Source: Clitoria ternatea
Lineage: Eukaryota; Streptophyta; Magnoliopsida; Fabales; Fabaceae
Direction: 5' to 3'
NCBI GenBank assembly: GCA_037962975.1
Contig: CM075669.1
Span: forward strand, 110,004,501-110,068,500
DNA: 64,000 bases
Shown here: in pieces, positions 24,430 to 35,411 of the stretch
Position numbering within the stretch: the stretch's first letter is position 1
How the letters are laid out: each line of letters starts with the position of its first letter
Translations under genes and position numbers: made by a program
The notes under the pieces: generated by a model
Seen by the model: the letters and a program-made list of their open reading frames with translations, nothing else
What the model was told of the DNA's origin: nothing
The model's database searches: none

Positions 24430-25666
24430 ACGCGTAAGTACGCTGACTCTTGGCGTATAAATGCCCAAATTAAAAACACACAGGTAGCATCAGGTATGAA
24501 TTATGCTCAAGCGAACCAATATTCACTCAAGCGAATGATATGTAAGTGAATGTCACGCTCAAGTGTGAAGAACTATGCTCAAGCGCCAAACAAACAGGTA
24601 TCAGATTGCTTCACTGGGACGATCACGCTTAAGCGAGAAATTGGAACAGAGCTGCCTTAGCCTGATCACGCTCAAGCATGTGCTTGGGGCGCTTAAGCGT
24701 GGAGCTTATATACAAGGCACGCTCAGAGAGCGTGGTTAGCAAGCTCAAGAGCGTTATTCATATTAGGCACCAGTAGCTATCACGCTTAAGCGTGGATTTG
24801 AGCGCTCAGGCGAGGGACACATTCAGGCAAGTAATGAAACTCATGCTCAGGCGACAAGAAGTTACGCTCAAGCGCAAAGGGAAACTTCACACTCACGCTC
24901 AGGATCACGACCACGCTCAAGCTTAACGAGTTCTCGCTTGAGCATGCAGGAGAAACAGGGCCTTCTCATCATGATCACGCTCAGGCGTGATGAGCCAAGC
25001 TCAAGCGTGAAAGTTTGCTACCAATCATACTTCAAGCGTGAATGAATTACGCTCAAGCGCAAGGCATGAAATAGTGAGAGGTTTGGTACAGGCATGCTCA
25101 CGCTTAAGCGTGGATTTACTCGCTCAAGCTCAAGGCTAAATCATAGCATATATTTCTTGATCACGCTCAAGTGTGAATAATGTTCGCTCAAGCGCCAAGG
25201 TCATATCTAATCCAGGCACGATCATGCTTAAGCGTGAATATGGCACGCTCGATCGCAAAGAGGAACACAGTAGTCACGCTCAAGCTCATATGGTTACGAT
25301 TGAGCGAGGAGAAAAGACTTTGGTAATTTTTATTCTATATGAAATTCGCTTAAGCGAAAGGTGCTTCGCTCGAGCGAAATAAAAGAAATGGATGCACTCG
25401 CTTAAGCACTAGTATACTCACTTAAACGGACAGAAGGAATTAAAACCAGGCACCATTCACGCTTAAGCGTGAAAGAATCACGCTCAAGCATTAGAGTCAG
25501 CCTAAAGGGTCACGCTCAAGCTCAAAATAACATGCTTAAGCGAACAGGCACATTTTCAGGAGAAAAAGTCATGCTTCAAGCGTATTTAGGTCATGCTCAA
25601 GCGCCACAGTATGCTATCAGGTACTAAGGCTCACGCTTAGAGTGTGAAGACATACGCTCAAGCGCC
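24430..25666. repeat. Dense array of CACGCTCAAGCGTG-type motifs in Athila-2
   Basis: About 40 copies of CGCT(C/T)AAGCG with CA/TG or AA flanks lie roughly 25-35 bp apart from 24503 to 25666, between integrase and the env-position ORF. Both CGCTCAAGCG and CGCTTAAGCG forms occur, and many copies are near-palindromes. The first 70 bp instead hold GTACGCGTAAGTACGC, resembling the Athila-1 motif. The unique spacers differ from one another. The small open frame at 25173-25382 is accidental. Confidence 0.9.
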
Positions 25667-25880
25667 ATGGGTACCTGATTCTAATTCTAGCTAATGGATC
25701 TTCATGAAAGTACACTGGAAATTGAGCGTATGAACACTCAAACCTTATTCAAAAATTTACAAGTTTATTCACACTTTATTCAAAATTTTTAGTTTTCTTT
25801 TATTTATTTCCAACACAAAAGACAAAGTTCAATAAATCAAAATGTCAGGTTGCCTCCCTCAAGCGCTTCTTTAAGGTCAC
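25667..25880 (-). other. Athila-2 spacer downstream of integrase
   Basis: An AT-rich stretch ends (minus sense begins) at the GAGGGAGGCAACCTGAC block near 25850, commonly seen just after the Athila polyprotein. No gene or motif array is present here. Confidence 0.5.
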
Positions 25881-27344
25881 TAGCTTGACCTTCTGACATC
25901 TAAGAAGATGCCTGCAACAACATGGAGGTTTTCTGCCTATCAAACTCTCCTCCAAAGTAGAGTTTGAGTCTCTGGCCAATCACTTTAAATGTTCTATCAG
26001 TGGCTGGTTCTTTCAACTCAATTGCACCATGAGGGAAAACCTCATTTACAATAAAAGGTCCAGACTACTTAGATCTAAGTTTTCCTAGAAAGAGTCTCAT
26101 TCTAGAATTAAACAACAAGACCTTATCATCTTTTTGAAACTCTTTTCTATTTATGCACTTATCATGCCACCTCTTAGTTTTCTCTTTATAAATTGAGGCA
26201 CTCTGATAAGCATTGAGTCTGAACTCCTCAAGTTCATGGAGTTTTAGGACTCTCTCCTCTTGAGATTGATTAAAATCCATGTTTAACAGCTTTGTGGCCC
26301 ACCATGCCTTATGTTCTAACTCCACAGGGAGATGGCAAGCCTTACCATATACCAATTGATAAGGAGCCATACCAATTGGAGTTTTAAATGCAGTCCTATA
26401 GGCCCATAATGCATCATTCAATCTCACAGACCAATCTTTCCTAGACTTCCCTACCATTTTCTCTAAAATCCTCTTAATTTCTCTATTAGACAGCTCAACT
26501 TGTCCATAAGTTTGTGGATGATATGGAGTAGATACCTTATGCAGTACCTCATAGTGTCTCGGGGCTTTTTCCATGATTTTATTGCAGAAATATGACCCTC
26601 CATCACTAATGAGGACTCTAAGGACTCCAAATCTAGAAAAAATGTTCTTCTTTATAAACCTAAGCACCACATGTGCATCATTGGTTCTGGTAGGGATTGC
26701 CTCCACCCACTTGGAGACATAATCCACAGCAACAAGGATATATTCATTGGAGAATGACTTTTGGAATGGTCCCATGAAGTCAATGCCCTAAACATCAAAT
26801 AACTCCACAACTAAAATATTTGTCAAAGGCATGCCAGCTTTAGCAGAGAGGCCTCCACTTCTTTGACACTTATCACACCTTTGAACATAAACTCTAGCAT
26901 CTTGAAAAATTATTGGCCAATAAAAGCCACATTGCAAAACTTTTATTGCTATTCTGGAGGCACCATGGTGTCCTCCATAATAGGAGTCATGGCAGTGCCA
27001 TAAGAGTCTTTCTTGCTCAGATTCAGGCACACATCTCCTAATAATTCCATCTACTCCTATCTTATAAAGAAATGGATCATCCCATAAAAAAGTTTTACTA
27101 TCATGAAAAAAGTTTTTCTTCATGTGGGATGTCTACCCTTCAGGTACTACATAGGCACTTTTAAAGTTGGCCATATCAGCATACCATGGCCCAGTGATAA
27201 TTGCCATTAGCCTCTCATCTGGGATTCCTCTTTAATCAAGATAGAATCAGATTCACCATCCAGATAAGAAAGTTGATCAGCCACTGAGTTCTCTACTCCC
27301 TTTTTATCTCTTATTTCCAAATAAAACTCTTAGAGTAATAGAAC
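25881..27344 (-). pseudogene. Athila-2 integrase
   Basis: The zinc-binding HHCC region reads HCHDSYYGGHHGAS ... CDKCQRSGG (27123-26788). The catalytic core has DYVSKWVEAIPT with the first Asp, SDGGSYFCN with the second Asp, and HPQTYGQVELSNREIKRILE with the Glu, so D-D-35-E is readable. After LRSK at 26065 an in-frame TAG precedes SGPFIVNEVFPHGAIEL, the normal continuation, which runs to about 25890. Another TAG (expected Trp) lies in ELFDV*GIDFMG at 26787, and more stops lie in the RNase H-integrase linker (27344-27124). The protein would cut target DNA and join the cDNA ends. This copy cannot. Confidence 0.85.
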
Positions 27345-28547
27345 CTATCTGATTAATCTTGGCTTTGATTCTTTTTTATCCAACAAGTACTTGATTGCTG
27401 AATGATCTGTATACACAATGACCTTAGCACCAATCAAGTAAGCTCTGAATTTATCAAATGCATACACCACAGCAAGTATTTCTTTTTTAGTAGTGGTGTA
27501 ATTTATTTGATTCTCATTTAATACTTTGCTAGCATAATAAATGACATGTGTTAATTTTTCCTTTTTCTGTCCCAGTACAGCTCCTATAGCAAAATCACTT
27601 GTATCACACATTAGTTCAAATGGTAAAGACCAATCAGGTGCTACAATGATTGGAGCTGAAATTAATCTTTGTTTCAAATTTTCAAAAACCTTGACACAAA
27701 TTTCATCAAAAACAAAAACATGACCTTTCACAAGTAAATCAGTCAAAGGCTTAGCTATTTTTGAAAAATCCTTAATAAATCTCCTATAGAAGCCAGCACA
27801 TCCTAAGAAACTCCTCACTCCTTTCACATTGATTGGAGGAGGAAGTTTTTCAATAATATCAATCTTGGTTCTATCTACCTGAATACCCTCAGCAGAGATT
27901 TTGTGGCCAAGGACTATCCCTCCTTTAACCATAAAATGACACTTCTCCCAGTTAAGGACAAGATTAGTCTCCTGACATCTCACCAGCACCTTAGATAGGT
28001 TGTTGAGGCATATATCAAAACTATTTCCAAACACAGAGAAGTCATCCATAAACACCTCAATGAACTTCTCTACCATGTCCCCAAAAATTGCCAACATACA
28101 CCTTTAAAAGGTTGCTGGTGCATTGCACAAACCAAAAGGCATGCGCCTATATGCAAAAATTCTATAGGGACAGGTAAAGGCTGTCTTCTCTTGATCTTTT
28201 AGATCAACCACAATTTAGTTGTAACTAGAATATCCATCAAGGAAGCAGTAATACTCATGACCTGATAGTCTCTCAAGCATTTGGTCTATAAATGGTAAAG
28301 GAAAGTGGTCTTTTCTAGTGGAGTCATTAAGCCTTCTATAATCTATGCACATTCTCCAACTTGTAGTTGGTCTAGTGGCAATGACTTCACCTTCCTCATT
28401 CTTAACAGTGGTCATCCCTCCTTTCTTAGGCACCACTTGGACTGGACTAATCCAAGCACTGTCCGAGATAGGATAGATAATTCCTGCATCAAGAAGTTTA
28501 ACCACCTCTTTTCTTACAGCTTCTTTCATTATAGGGTTTAATCTTCT
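27345..28547 (-). pseudogene. Athila-2 reverse transcriptase and RNase H
   Basis: The first RT half (28529-28215) contains WRMCIDYRRLND and DHFPLPFIDQMLERLSG, ending CFLDGYSSYN then a stop. The second half (28097-27345) has the catalytic FMDDFSVFG box, FLGCAGFYRRFI and an RNase H with CDTSDFAIGAVLGQ, TTKKEILAVVYAFDKF and YTDHSAIKYLL. The stretch 28098-28214 between the halves has stops. The frame ends at 27345 with TAG at an expected Trp. The RNase H is the single Gypsy-type domain, without the second domain seen in Ogre. Confidence 0.88.
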
Positions 28548-29735
28548 TTATGGCTGAACAATAGGGGAATAGTCATCCTCTATCAAAATTTTATGCATAC
28601 AGAATGATGGACTAATTCCCTTTAAATCAAAAATGTTCCAACCAATAGCAGACTCATGTTTTCTTAAAACCCCTATCAATTTTTCTACATCCTCATCTTT
28701 TAAATCAGCATTAATGATTACAGGATGTGATTCATTATCTCCTAAGAAAACATATTTCAAATGAGAAGGCAAAGGTTTCAAATCATGTTTTTCTTTAAAC
28801 ACTTCCTTACCTTTCTCAAGTTCAGTATTATTTAACTTTTCTTTATTTTCATTTTCAAAATCACCTACTTCACATGCTTCGAGTAAGTTCAGCAATTCAT
28901 TATGTGAGTCATTTAACTCTTCAGTCTCAGAGTCAAAATCATCCTCAAGAAAGGCTTGTAAAACCTCTTCTTCAATTTTTAACAACATAGGAGTCTTATA
29001 ACTTTTAATTTCTTCAATCATAAAACAATCCATCTTCTCAGCTGGATGTTACATAGCATTGAAGACATTAAAAGTTACCTGCTCCTCTTGAACTCTCAGC
29101 ATGAATTCACCCTTCTCTACATCAATTAAAGCTCTGCCTGTAGCTAAGAAGGGTCTTCCTAAAATCAAAGGAATTTCTCTATCAGCTTCCATATCTAAAA
29201 CTATAAAGTCTACTGGAAAGATAAACTTATCTACCTTAACTAACAGATCTTCCAGCATCCCATGAGGATATTTGATAGACCTATCAGCCAACTGCAAAGA
29301 CATACGTGTTGGTTTCAGGTCATTAATTCCTAACTTTCTTATTAAAGACAAAGGCATCAAGTTTATGCTAGCTCCTAGATCACATAAAGCACTTCCTACA
29401 TGAACATCCCCTATTGCACAAGGTATTGTAAAAGATCCAGGATCTTCCAGCTTTTGAGGGAGTTTCTTTTGAATAATTGCACTACACTCTTGAGTGAGAG
29501 CAATCATCTCATCTCCCTTAAGCTTTCTCTTCTTAGACAGAAGTTCTTTCAAAAATTTAGCATATGAAGGCATCTCTTGCAATGCCTCAGCAAAGGGAAT
29601 ATTTATGTGAAGCTTTTTAAACACATCTAAGAACTTAGCAAACTTTTGCTCCTCTATTTGTTTCTTAAATCTATGTGGAAATGGAACATTCTTTAATTTC
29701 TCTGGAGTTAGCTTGAAAGCTTCCTCCAAGATCAA
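28548..29735 (-). pseudogene. Athila-2 protease and protease-RT linker
   Basis: The piece 29735-29049 (228 codons) carries the retropepsin: IGDVHVGSALCDLGASINLM has the active-site DLGA form usual in Athila, and FIVLDMEADREIPLILGRPF is the flap/ILGRPFL region. After a stop at 29049 the same polyprotein continues as 29033-28548 with LPSHLKYVFLGDNESHPVII and IGWNIFDLKGISPSFCMHKI, the conserved lead-in to RT. It would process the gag-pol polyprotein. It is inactive as a joined product in this copy. Confidence 0.85.
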
Positions 29736-29775
29736 ATCAATCTTTTTCTTTTTCTTTTGATGGACTTGATTTTCT

Positions 29776-31304
29776 TTAACTTGATTTTTTTTCTATTTCT
29801 GTTTCTACTTTATTTTCAGTTCTATTATTATCTTGCTCACTTTCCTGCTCTTTTTCTTTTTCAGCATCTTTTTCTAAACTCACTTCATGACTTGGAGTTG
29901 GAATAAGAATTTTCCCACTCCTAGTAGTTATTGCCTTGTAATGTTCCCTGGGATTTACCTCAGTATCTCCAGGAAAATTGCCTGATTGTCTCTCAGCTAA
30001 TTGTTTTGATAGCTGTCCAACCTGATTTTCTAAATTTCGAATGGACGCTTCTTGATTTTTAAAGCTGGCTTGAGTGGCCTGAATGAATTGAGATAGCACA
30101 TTCTTAAGTTCAGATTTTTCTTTAGAGGGAAGGGAAGAAGGTTGTTGTGATCTATTTGTGGTTTGATTTTGTGGCATGTTTTGATTCAAATGTGGACCTT
30201 TCTGCCATGAAAAATTAGGGTGATTCCTATAGTTAGGATTAAAGGAATTAGAGGAATAATTCCTTTGAAATTGCTGTTGCCCCATATAATTCACTTGCTC
30301 AGTAGGCACATTTGGATCACACATGCCATTTTCATGTCTCCACTACAAAAATCACAACTCATCATACAAACTTGACTAGGCTTTTGAAGTTCTGAAATCT
30401 GTACACTTAATTTCTCTAACGCCTATGTCATCAACTTACTTTGAGCCAAATAAGCATCCTGTGCTTCTAATTCTAATATCCCTCTCTTAGGGATTTGGCT
30501 CCTTTCACTAACTAAACATTCATTAGAAGCCATAACATCTATCAGCTCTATAGCTTCTTCTACAGTTTTTGTGGTCAATGAACCTCCAGCTGAGGCATCA
30601 ATCAAGACCCTAGTTGCTAGTCTTACACCATTATAAAAGATGGTAACTTGTTGCACATCAGTGATTTGATGATGAGGACATTTCCTTAAACTCTCTTTAT
30701 ACCTATCTCATGCTTCCATTAGAGATTCATCTTCTCTCTGCTGGAAACAAGTGATTTCAGTGCGCAATTTGGCATATTTGGAAGGAGGGAAATATTTAAT
30801 CAAAAATTTTCTTTGTAAATCCTCCCAAGTAGCTATACTACCTCTTGGTTGGCTTTGCAACCAAGCCTTAGCCCTGTCCCTTAAAGAAAAAGGAAATAAT
30901 CTCAGTCTTATTGCTTCTTCAGGGACTCCATTCATTTTCACAGTATCATAGATTTGGAGGAAGGTTACTAGATGCAAATTTGGATCCTCAACCTCACTTC
31001 CTTCGAATTGATCATTTCTAACCAACTGCAGCAAAGTCGGTTTGAGTTCAAAGTTATTAGCTGCAATCGGAGGCCTAAGGATGCTAGATTACGATCCTTC
31101 TTTAGTAGGCCTAGAATAGTCACCTAATGTAACTCTCCTCTGTTCCATTTCTTTCTGCTCTTTTTGCTTTTTCTCCTTTCTAAGCTTACGCTCTAACAAT
31201 TCAATATCAGGATCAAAGAAGAAAGGCTCTCCTCTGTTCCTTGACTGCATACACCAAATGTTAGACACAAACAATATTAAAGTTACTACTACTGCTAGAC
31301 ACAA
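29776..31304 (-). pseudogene. Athila-2 gag
   Basis: The N-terminus reads MQSRNRGEPFFFDPDIELLE, then MEQRRVTLGDYSRP, a stop at 31089, and the capsid-like LQLVRNDQFEGSEVEDPNLH ... RGSIATWEDLQRKFLIKYFP (31034-30708). A third piece, 30656-30423, matches the usual continuation (VTIFYNGVRLATRVLIDASA). A fourth (30324-29776) holds the Asn/Gln-rich C-terminal part with RNLENQVGQLSKQLAERQSG. The CxxC of the zinc knuckle lies near 30345 but needs a one-base shift to meet its His and Cys. At least four disruptions are seen. Confidence 0.85.
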
Positions 31305-31410
31305 ACTACTGCTATACTAAAAATAAGAATTAAACTACTACTAAACGCAAAACAAAATTAAACGGTTCAGTCTAGTACCGGTTCAAGGATTATTGATATT
31401 ACTCAACAAT

Positions 31411-31427
31411 CCCCGACAACGGCGCCA
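31411..31427 (-). promoter_or_regulatory. Primer-binding site, tRNA-Asp type (Athila-2)
   Basis: The minus strand reads TGGCGCCGTTGTCGGGG, six bases downstream of the 5' LTR end, as in Athila-1. Confidence 0.85.
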
Positions 31428-31433
31428 TTAACT

Positions 31434-32981
31434 TGATGCATAAATCCTGAGCCATTAACTTGGTTGAAAAATCCTGAATTGTTATTGACTTATAGTGTGA
31501 CTCTTAGAGGATTTATTTCTTTTGGCAAGCGCACCAATCGTTAAATTTATAATATATTTGATCGTTCCCACAGGGATTGTGGCAATTACCGCAATCATAG
31601 ACTAGTACAAGCTGAACCAACGCAATGCAGATAGAATTCATTCTGTTTTTGTTGTTTTTATGCTTTCTATGTTTTTGTATTTTCAGAGACAGTATAGAAG
31701 ATGAAATATGGTTAATGGAAGATAGGTTAGGATTACTTCAGCTTACAACTTCATCAAGAAACATGCAATTGAGGTTCAATCAAGCTTCAGATGCAAGAGG
31801 ACAATTCATAAATGGTTAATCCCTAATTCCTTAGGTGAATAACACTAATTCCTAAGCATTAAACCCTAATCCCTTAGGTGCTCAATTACAGAGAAATCTA
31901 ATGTGAAATTGGGGGTTGAACCCTAACTATTCACCTAATTACTAGGCCTGAATTAGTTAGGAAGCCAGAAGTTACCTAAGTCTCAACTATGATTCCTCAC
32001 TAGTGAGATTCTTCATCAGATCTAGATTTGTCAATCCAGCAGAGTAGATCCACTTCTTAGCTTGTTCTCCTCATGCATCAGAAGTTAACTTCTTCAACAC
32101 ACCTTCAAGAATTCATTGCAAACCTTCGCAATCCCAACCCTAGGGATTTAGAAACCCATGGAAATGGATTCAGATAAAGGAATGTGGAGAGACATGGATG
32201 AGAGAATTTAGAGAGAGAAAGGAACTAGAGAGAGATTGGAAATGGAAAAATTAATCGTGTTATTATTCTGTACTCTGTTCTCCACTCCTCTTCTACAGAG
32301 TATGTAAAAATATATATAGACAACTAACTAGCTTAATTAATTATAAAGAAAGCTTAATTAATAATTAAACTAACTAAACTAATTACATAATTACAAATAA
32401 ATAATTAATTACAACGCAAAACTTTAGTTACTATAGTACAACAGCAGAACAGAAACAGCAACGGTGCAGCACTTCACTTAGAGAGGAAAACAACAAATTA
32501 AATAACCACCTTCACGCTTGAGCGTGAAGGGCCCGCGCTTAAGCGAGTGCTCGAATTGCTGAATGAAATGGAATCACGCTTGAGCGTGAGAGTTAAATCT
32601 ATGGTGCAGTGAAGTCACGCTTAAGCATGACTATGGTCTGCTTGAGCGTGGTCGTGTTTTCCTTCCTTTCCTTTTACGTACTTTGCATGCATCTCTCGCT
32701 TGAGCTTGTATCCATCAAGCTTGAGCGTGAACTGCTCCTGTACATGTAAACAAACAATTGTCTAGCATTTGTATGCTGGGTTAGTGAATTTACAAATAAA
32801 TAAATTTCCTTAAGTAATTATTATTTTTAATCATTTTCTTACATAAATTAAACACTTTTAAAATAAATAAATAAAATAAGAATTATTGACAATTTATTAA
32901 ATAATGGTACTAAACTAAACAATATTTAAGGAATTAAGTTAAATTATGGATGAAACTATTAAGTCTTTTCAAGACTTATCA
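31434..32981 (-). repeat. Athila-2 5' LTR (1548 bp)
   Basis: It starts TGATAAGTCTTG (minus sense) and ends GGATTTATGCATCA, with a TGAT...ATCA inverted terminus. A short open frame (31625-31819 plus) has a near-identical copy in the other LTR at 20593-20787. This reflects the LTR duplication and is not a gene. Confidence 0.88.
32510..32732. repeat. Array of CACGCTTGAGCGTG motifs in the Athila-2 LTR
   Basis: About nine copies of cacgcttgagcgtg, cgcttaagcgag and variants lie 250-470 bp from the LTR start in its own orientation. The motif is the same as in the internal array at 24503-25666. Confidence 0.88.
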
Positions 32982-32986
32982 ATTGT

Positions 32987-33524
32987 CCAGGGAGAACTCT
33001 TATTTTAAACCTCATACCTTCTCATATCATCATATATGAGATAGGTTTATAAAATGGTCCGGGTTAGATGTTCAAGTCATATTTTGTAGTCTTCTTTATC
33101 CATCGTTCATTTTTATTTTAAACCATGAAAAATTTATTCTTACTTTTAATATTATCTTTAATATTATTTACCGGATTAAGGGCGCTACATTGGGTGGTAT
33201 CAGAGCGTTATATGCTTTTGGTGGAATGATTACCATTGTTGCATGATTTTATATGAATTGATTGTGATTGATACTTGAATTGCATAAGCCCGGCCAAGCT
33301 TTCTTCATACTATTCTCCCTCAATGATGAATTCTTGTGATTATATGAATGCTCATGAAATTATAATGTGATAATATGCCTTTGATTGGTATGGATACAAG
33401 TTGAATGATGCTAGACTCCATAATGGAGAACCAAAGGTTTATTTATATGGTGAATTGCTATAGTATAAGACTATTGGCATGTTTATGAGCTAGCTTACTA
33501 ATAATAGTCAAACTTGTATTTGTA
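32987..33524 (+). mobile_element. Tekay-A LTR end, PBS and leader
   Basis: 32987-33189 completes the Tekay-A LTR (ending GGGCGCTACA). It is homologous to the terminal part of the Tekay-B LTR. TGGTATCAGAGC at 33195-33206 is the initiator tRNA-Met primer-binding site. The leader runs to 33524, where the SIRE-like element is inserted; TTGTA at 33520-33524 would be the left target duplication. No Tekay-A gag is visible in the window. Confidence 0.82.
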
Positions 33525-33793
33525 TGTTGAAACAGGTTTTGATGAATGACAAACAATTGAAGGATCAAGAAATTTAAAAGATGTTGTACAAGCAATTAAT
33601 CAAAAATCATGAAAATCAAGAATGATTCGGGTCAAGAAATTAAAATGCAAAAGAAATGATTTAAGGCATTCTTAGAAGTTTAAAACAAGAGAAATAATTA
33701 TTCAAGTGCCAAGGAATCAAGAACCATGAGCTATATTGTCCAAAACGCATCAAAATACATAAAAAATGTAAGGAAACAGGTCCAGGATTGCAA

Positions 33794-34052
33794 GGAATCG
33801 ATTCACCATACCAAAGGAATCGATTCACACCTATTAAAAGCTCTAGGAATTGATTCACAAGCAAAGGAATCGATTCACAGCATCAAGGAATCGATTCACA
33901 GCTACAGGAATCGATTCATCACAATGAGATACCCCAGGAATCGACTCAATGACTAAAGGAATCGATTCATGCTATTGGGAATCGATTCCCTTTGCCAGGA
34001 ATCAATTCATTTGATTTTTTAAGGAAAAAATGAACTGGAAGAATCGATTCAT
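33794..34052. repeat. Array of GGAATCGATTCA motifs in the SIRE-like LTR
   Basis: About 11 copies of (G)GAATCGATTCA(C/T) occur at 15-30 bp spacing, 270-530 bp from the LTR start. The related LTR at 1-1198 has TAATCGATTA in this zone. Confidence 0.9.
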
Positions 34053-34277
34053 AGCTGGAATCATGCGTTGAATCATGGAAATTATCAATACGCGTTTTCA
34101 AAAACTCAATTACGCTGAATCCTCTCTCGAGACTCTCTAATTGAAATGGCGTTGCATTTATTAAGGCAGACAATTGCAATTCTCAAGTCAAGAAACATGG
34201 ATCGCTGACAAATTAAGTCTTCCAATGCATTAATTAAGGAATGGATGGAAATTTGTTTTTGGCAGCAAGTCCCTTGA

Positions 34278-34292
34278 AATGCCTATAAAAGG
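34278..34292 (+). promoter_or_regulatory. TATA box of the SIRE-like LTR
   Basis: ctataaaagga lies about 750 bp into the LTR and is followed by a purine stretch and then a CT-rich 5' leader, the usual U3/R layout. Confidence 0.55.
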
Positions 34293-35358
34293 AGAAGAAG
34301 TGAAGAGACAGAAGCACACCTTGCAAGCAACGAAATTCCCTTGCTTTCCTTCTTACTCTCTCTATTTTTTCTCATTGCTCTCTATTTCTCAATTGCTCTC
34401 TTCTTTATTATTTGGAAAATTATTTTGAGAGTGAATCTTGTGAGCAAAATTAATTTTTAAGAGCTAAACTTGAATATTATTTCTTGAGAAAGAAAAATTA
34501 TTTTGAGTGCTAAAATTTGCATATTATTTTCTAAGAGAGGAAAATAATTTTTGTGTGCTAAATTTGCATATTCTTTCTTAGAAAGGAAAATATTCTCAAG
34601 TGCTTTAATTTGTATATCCACTCTTTTGGAGAGTTATACCAAAAATTCTAGAGGTTTGGGTTGGGGTTTCAACCTGGTAATGGTGAGATTGAGAGATTGG
34701 GTGGGGTGCCCTTGTACTTGTGAGAATTGGGTTCTTGAGTGTGGGACACTAGGAAGCCGCGATTGCTCAAAGTTGTATCTCTAATCTCCAATAGTGGAAA
34801 TCCTCTAAGTGGGTTGCTTAGAGGCGAGACGTAACCGTGTGGTGGAACTCGTATATATCGGTTTGCAAAATTTTCTCTTCCCTAATCTCTTTAAATTTGT
34901 ACACTTAAATTGCTTGCTTAATTTGTTACATTTAATAACTTTGTTATTTAAACTTCTTTATCATTCCTAATTAATTTGCTTGATTAAATTAAGTGCATAT
35001 TCTCTTAGCTTAATATAAATCGTATATTACTTAGATCAAATTGTTAAAATTCTATTCTTAAATTAATTGAGTTTAAATTAATCATTATCCTCCTAAGTGC
35101 TTTAAATAGTGTGTTGATTAATTTAAAATTATCAATTATTCTCTTGAATATTTCTTTAACTCTTTAAGTATATTTACTTACCATATACTTAGTGTTTGTT
35201 ATTTTGTCTTGTGTATAAATTGTTATTACTTGCGATTAATTTTATCATCTTCAATAAGCATAATAATTAAAGAATCAATTTCAAAAGCATTCCAAGTAAA
35301 ATTTTTAATACTCAATTTACCCCCCGTCTTGAGTAATTGAGGCTACTTGGTTAACAAG

Positions 35359-35370
35359 TGGTATCAGAGC
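35359..35370 (+). promoter_or_regulatory. Primer-binding site, initiator tRNA-Met (SIRE-like)
   Basis: TGGTATCAGAGC lies two bases after the LTR end and is followed by TTGAC, as is usual in plant Copia elements. Confidence 0.9.
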
Positions 35371-35411
35371 TTGACTCTTGGTAGATCAAGCTTAACAGCT
35401 TCAAGAGAACA

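Larger units (their letters stand above)
20402..32981 (-). mobile_element. Athila-2: Athila-like Gypsy retrotransposon with chimeric 3' end
   Basis: The element is 12.58 kb on the minus strand and flanked by ATTGT (20397-20401 and 32982-32986). The 5' LTR is 31434-32981, followed by PBS, gag, protease, RT, RNase H and integrase, then an extra ORF where Athila elements carry their env-like gene. The left LTR copy is incomplete: only 20402-21501 matches the 5' LTR, and the U3 part is replaced by sequence starting at 21502. All ORFs are broken by stops. It sits inside the Tekay-A LTR. Confidence 0.85.
33525..35356 (+). mobile_element. SIRE-like Copia 5' LTR (~1.83 kb)
   Basis: It begins TGTTGAAACAGG and ends GGTTAACA, two bases before the PBS. 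It is related to the partial LTR at 1-1198. The middle holds a likely transcription start region ('ctataaaaggagaagaag' near 34281, a TATA box) followed by a CT-rich leader. The 3' LTR is not in the window because the element is cut off at 36711. Confidence 0.82.

Noticed and set aside
24503..25666. Resemblance to a CRISPR array (short repeats with unique spacers)
   Set aside because: The motif is only ~10 bp, degenerate and irregularly spaced, and the DNA is plant nuclear sequence inside a retrotransposon with no cas-like genes.
31625..31819. 64-codon hydrophobic ORF conserved at 20593-20787
   Set aside because: Both are the same position in the two LTR copies of Athila-2. Their similarity reflects LTR duplication, not selection.
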